Source: Planctomicrobium sp.
GTDB taxonomy: Bacteria; Planctomycetota; Planctomycetia; Planctomycetales; Planctomycetaceae
NCBI GenBank assembly: GCA_018659505.1
Contig: JABJMI010000415.1
Coordinates: 1-6,683, forward strand
Length of the DNA stretch: 6,683 nucleotides
Direction: 5' to 3'
Positions within the stretch are counted from its first letter, which is position 1; every line of letters begins with the position of its first letter. A program made the translations under genes and the position numbers. The notes below the pieces were generated by a model. The model was not told the origin of the DNA and did not search any database. It saw only the letters and a list, made by a program, of their open reading frames with translations. Positions 5,970 to 6,683 of the stretch are shown piece after piece.

Positions 5970-6683
5970 GTGAAGTTCTCACAAATTTCTGCCATTGTCG
6001 TGACGCTGATAATCTCGTTCGTAGTCGTGATGTGGTTGGCAAGTACAGTCCCTACCATCGTGTTTGATGGTGATAAACCAACTCCCAACGATACTGAAAA
6101 AAATGAGGACGAACCTCCTCCTTCCGTGGATGGTACTGAACAGACCAATCCATTTGATCTTACAATCGAAGGTCCGCACCCCATTGCGGTCCTCGAAGAA
6201 GAATTTTTCAACTTCGGTGAGATGGCGTTAGAGGAGACTGGAACTCATGCTTTTGTAATTAAGAATGAAGGAGAGGTTGAGCTAGAGTTGGCAAAAGGGC
6301 CGGTTCAATGCAAGTGTACAATTAGCGGTCTCAAACAGGACACGATTCCCCCAGGCGGGGAAGCTGCCATCGAACTCGAATATACACCAAAGTCATTAGG
6401 CGAATTCGCTCAGGGAGCCATCATCTGGACTAACGATCCCCAAAACCCCGAGATACGCATTCGTGTCGAAGGGAGAATGGTTCAAGCAATAATAATCTCT
6501 CCACAAAATGCCTGGAACTTAGGTCCCATTCCTAAGGGGAAACCTGTTGAACTTCTCGGCGATATTTCGTCCATAGTCGAAACGTCATTCGATATTACTT
6601 CTATTGAGACCAGTTCAGCTGCAGTCAAGATGGAAGCGGTTGCTTTAACAGATGCAGATAAATCGAGATTGAATGCAAAATCA
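5970..6683 (+). CDS. Membrane-anchored DUF1573-domain protein (3' truncated)
   Basis: The 238 codons visible run without a stop to the window edge, so the C-terminus is missing. After a short start (Met-Lys-Phe-Ser-Gln), residues ~6-27 form one hydrophobic segment that is either an uncleaved membrane anchor or a signal peptide; no lipobox cysteine is present. Residues ~33-60 are a flexible Asp/Glu/Pro/Thr-rich linker. Residues ~72-165 are an immunoglobulin-like DUF1573 domain: FNFGEM, HAFVIKNEGE, the cysteine pair in QCKCT (Cys114 and Cys116), IPPGGEAAIELEYTP and IWTNDP are the family landmarks. A second beta-rich segment begins near 168 (IISPQNAWNLGPIPKGK), suggesting tandem Ig-like modules. 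The product should lie outside the cytoplasmic membrane. The role of DUF1573 proteins is not settled; a binding or structural function is likely, and the CxC pair could bind metal or form a disulfide. GTG 5970 is chosen from the Shine-Dalgarno, the upstream in-frame stop and the anchor that follows it. Confidence 0.85.
   Translation, partial: MKFSQISAIVVTLIISFVVVMWLASTVPTIVFDGDKPTPNDTEKNEDEPPPSVDGTEQTNPFDLTIEGPHPIAVLEEEFFNFGEMALEETGTHAFVIKNEGEVELELAKGPVQCKCTISGLKQDTIPPGGEAAIELEYTPKSLGEFAQGAIIWTNDPQNPEIRIRVEGRMVQAIIISPQNAWNLGPIPKGKPVELLGDISSIVETSFDITSIETSSAAVKMEAVALTDADKSRLNAKS

Noticed and set aside
5942..6211. 89-codon minus-strand open frame
   Set aside because: It is antisense to the start of the DUF1573 gene, whose plus-strand frame has a membrane segment and family motifs.

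Overview
The window looks like a chromosomal segment of a planctomycete (phylum Planctomycetota, PVC group). This rests on protein family content, not on any marker gene. The first gene is a giant c-type cytochrome of the Pirellula/Verrucomicrobium type. The second fuses a concanavalin-like lectin domain to a DJ-1/PfpI domain. The last is a membrane-anchored DUF1573 protein. Base composition is near 50% GC by eye, and gene density and codon use look even, with no transposase, integrase, tRNA, rRNA or CRISPR array.

Layout: (1) 1-3125, plus strand, is the C-terminal part of a very large secreted multidomain protein that enters from the left edge: the tail of a ThuA-like domain, a discoidin (F5/8 type C) domain, a beta-propeller 'membrane-bound dehydrogenase' domain with calcium-loop-like motifs, a helical HEAT-like region and a terminal CxxCH cytochrome c domain. 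(2) 3260-4648, plus strand, is a secreted protein with a concanavalin-like domain, a Lys/Pro/Thr linker and a DJ-1/PfpI domain with an intact nucleophile-elbow cysteine. (3) 4649-4817 is a convergent intergenic gap holding a long imperfect inverted repeat built from 9-bp units. (4) 4818-5540, minus strand, is a complete OmpR/PhoB-type response regulator with no histidine kinase gene in view. (5) 5541-5969 is a 429-bp divergent intergenic region with a second, AT-rich interrupted inverted repeat and a good sigma-70-like promoter facing right. (6) 5970-6683, plus strand, is the N-terminal part of a DUF1573 protein with a GTG start and an N-terminal membrane anchor, cut by the right edge.

How they may work together: genes 1 and 2 are co-oriented with a 134-bp gap and are both exported. 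Carbohydrate-binding-like modules beside ThuA and a haem domain suggest extracytoplasmic binding and oxidation of sugars or glycosides, with electrons leaving through the cytochrome. This is inference from family membership. The response regulator and the DUF1573 gene are divergent and need not belong to the same pathway. I see no clear new defence or mobile system. The least explained material is the modular fusion of gene 1, the exported DJ-1 fusion, and the two repeat-like hairpins bracketing the regulator gene.
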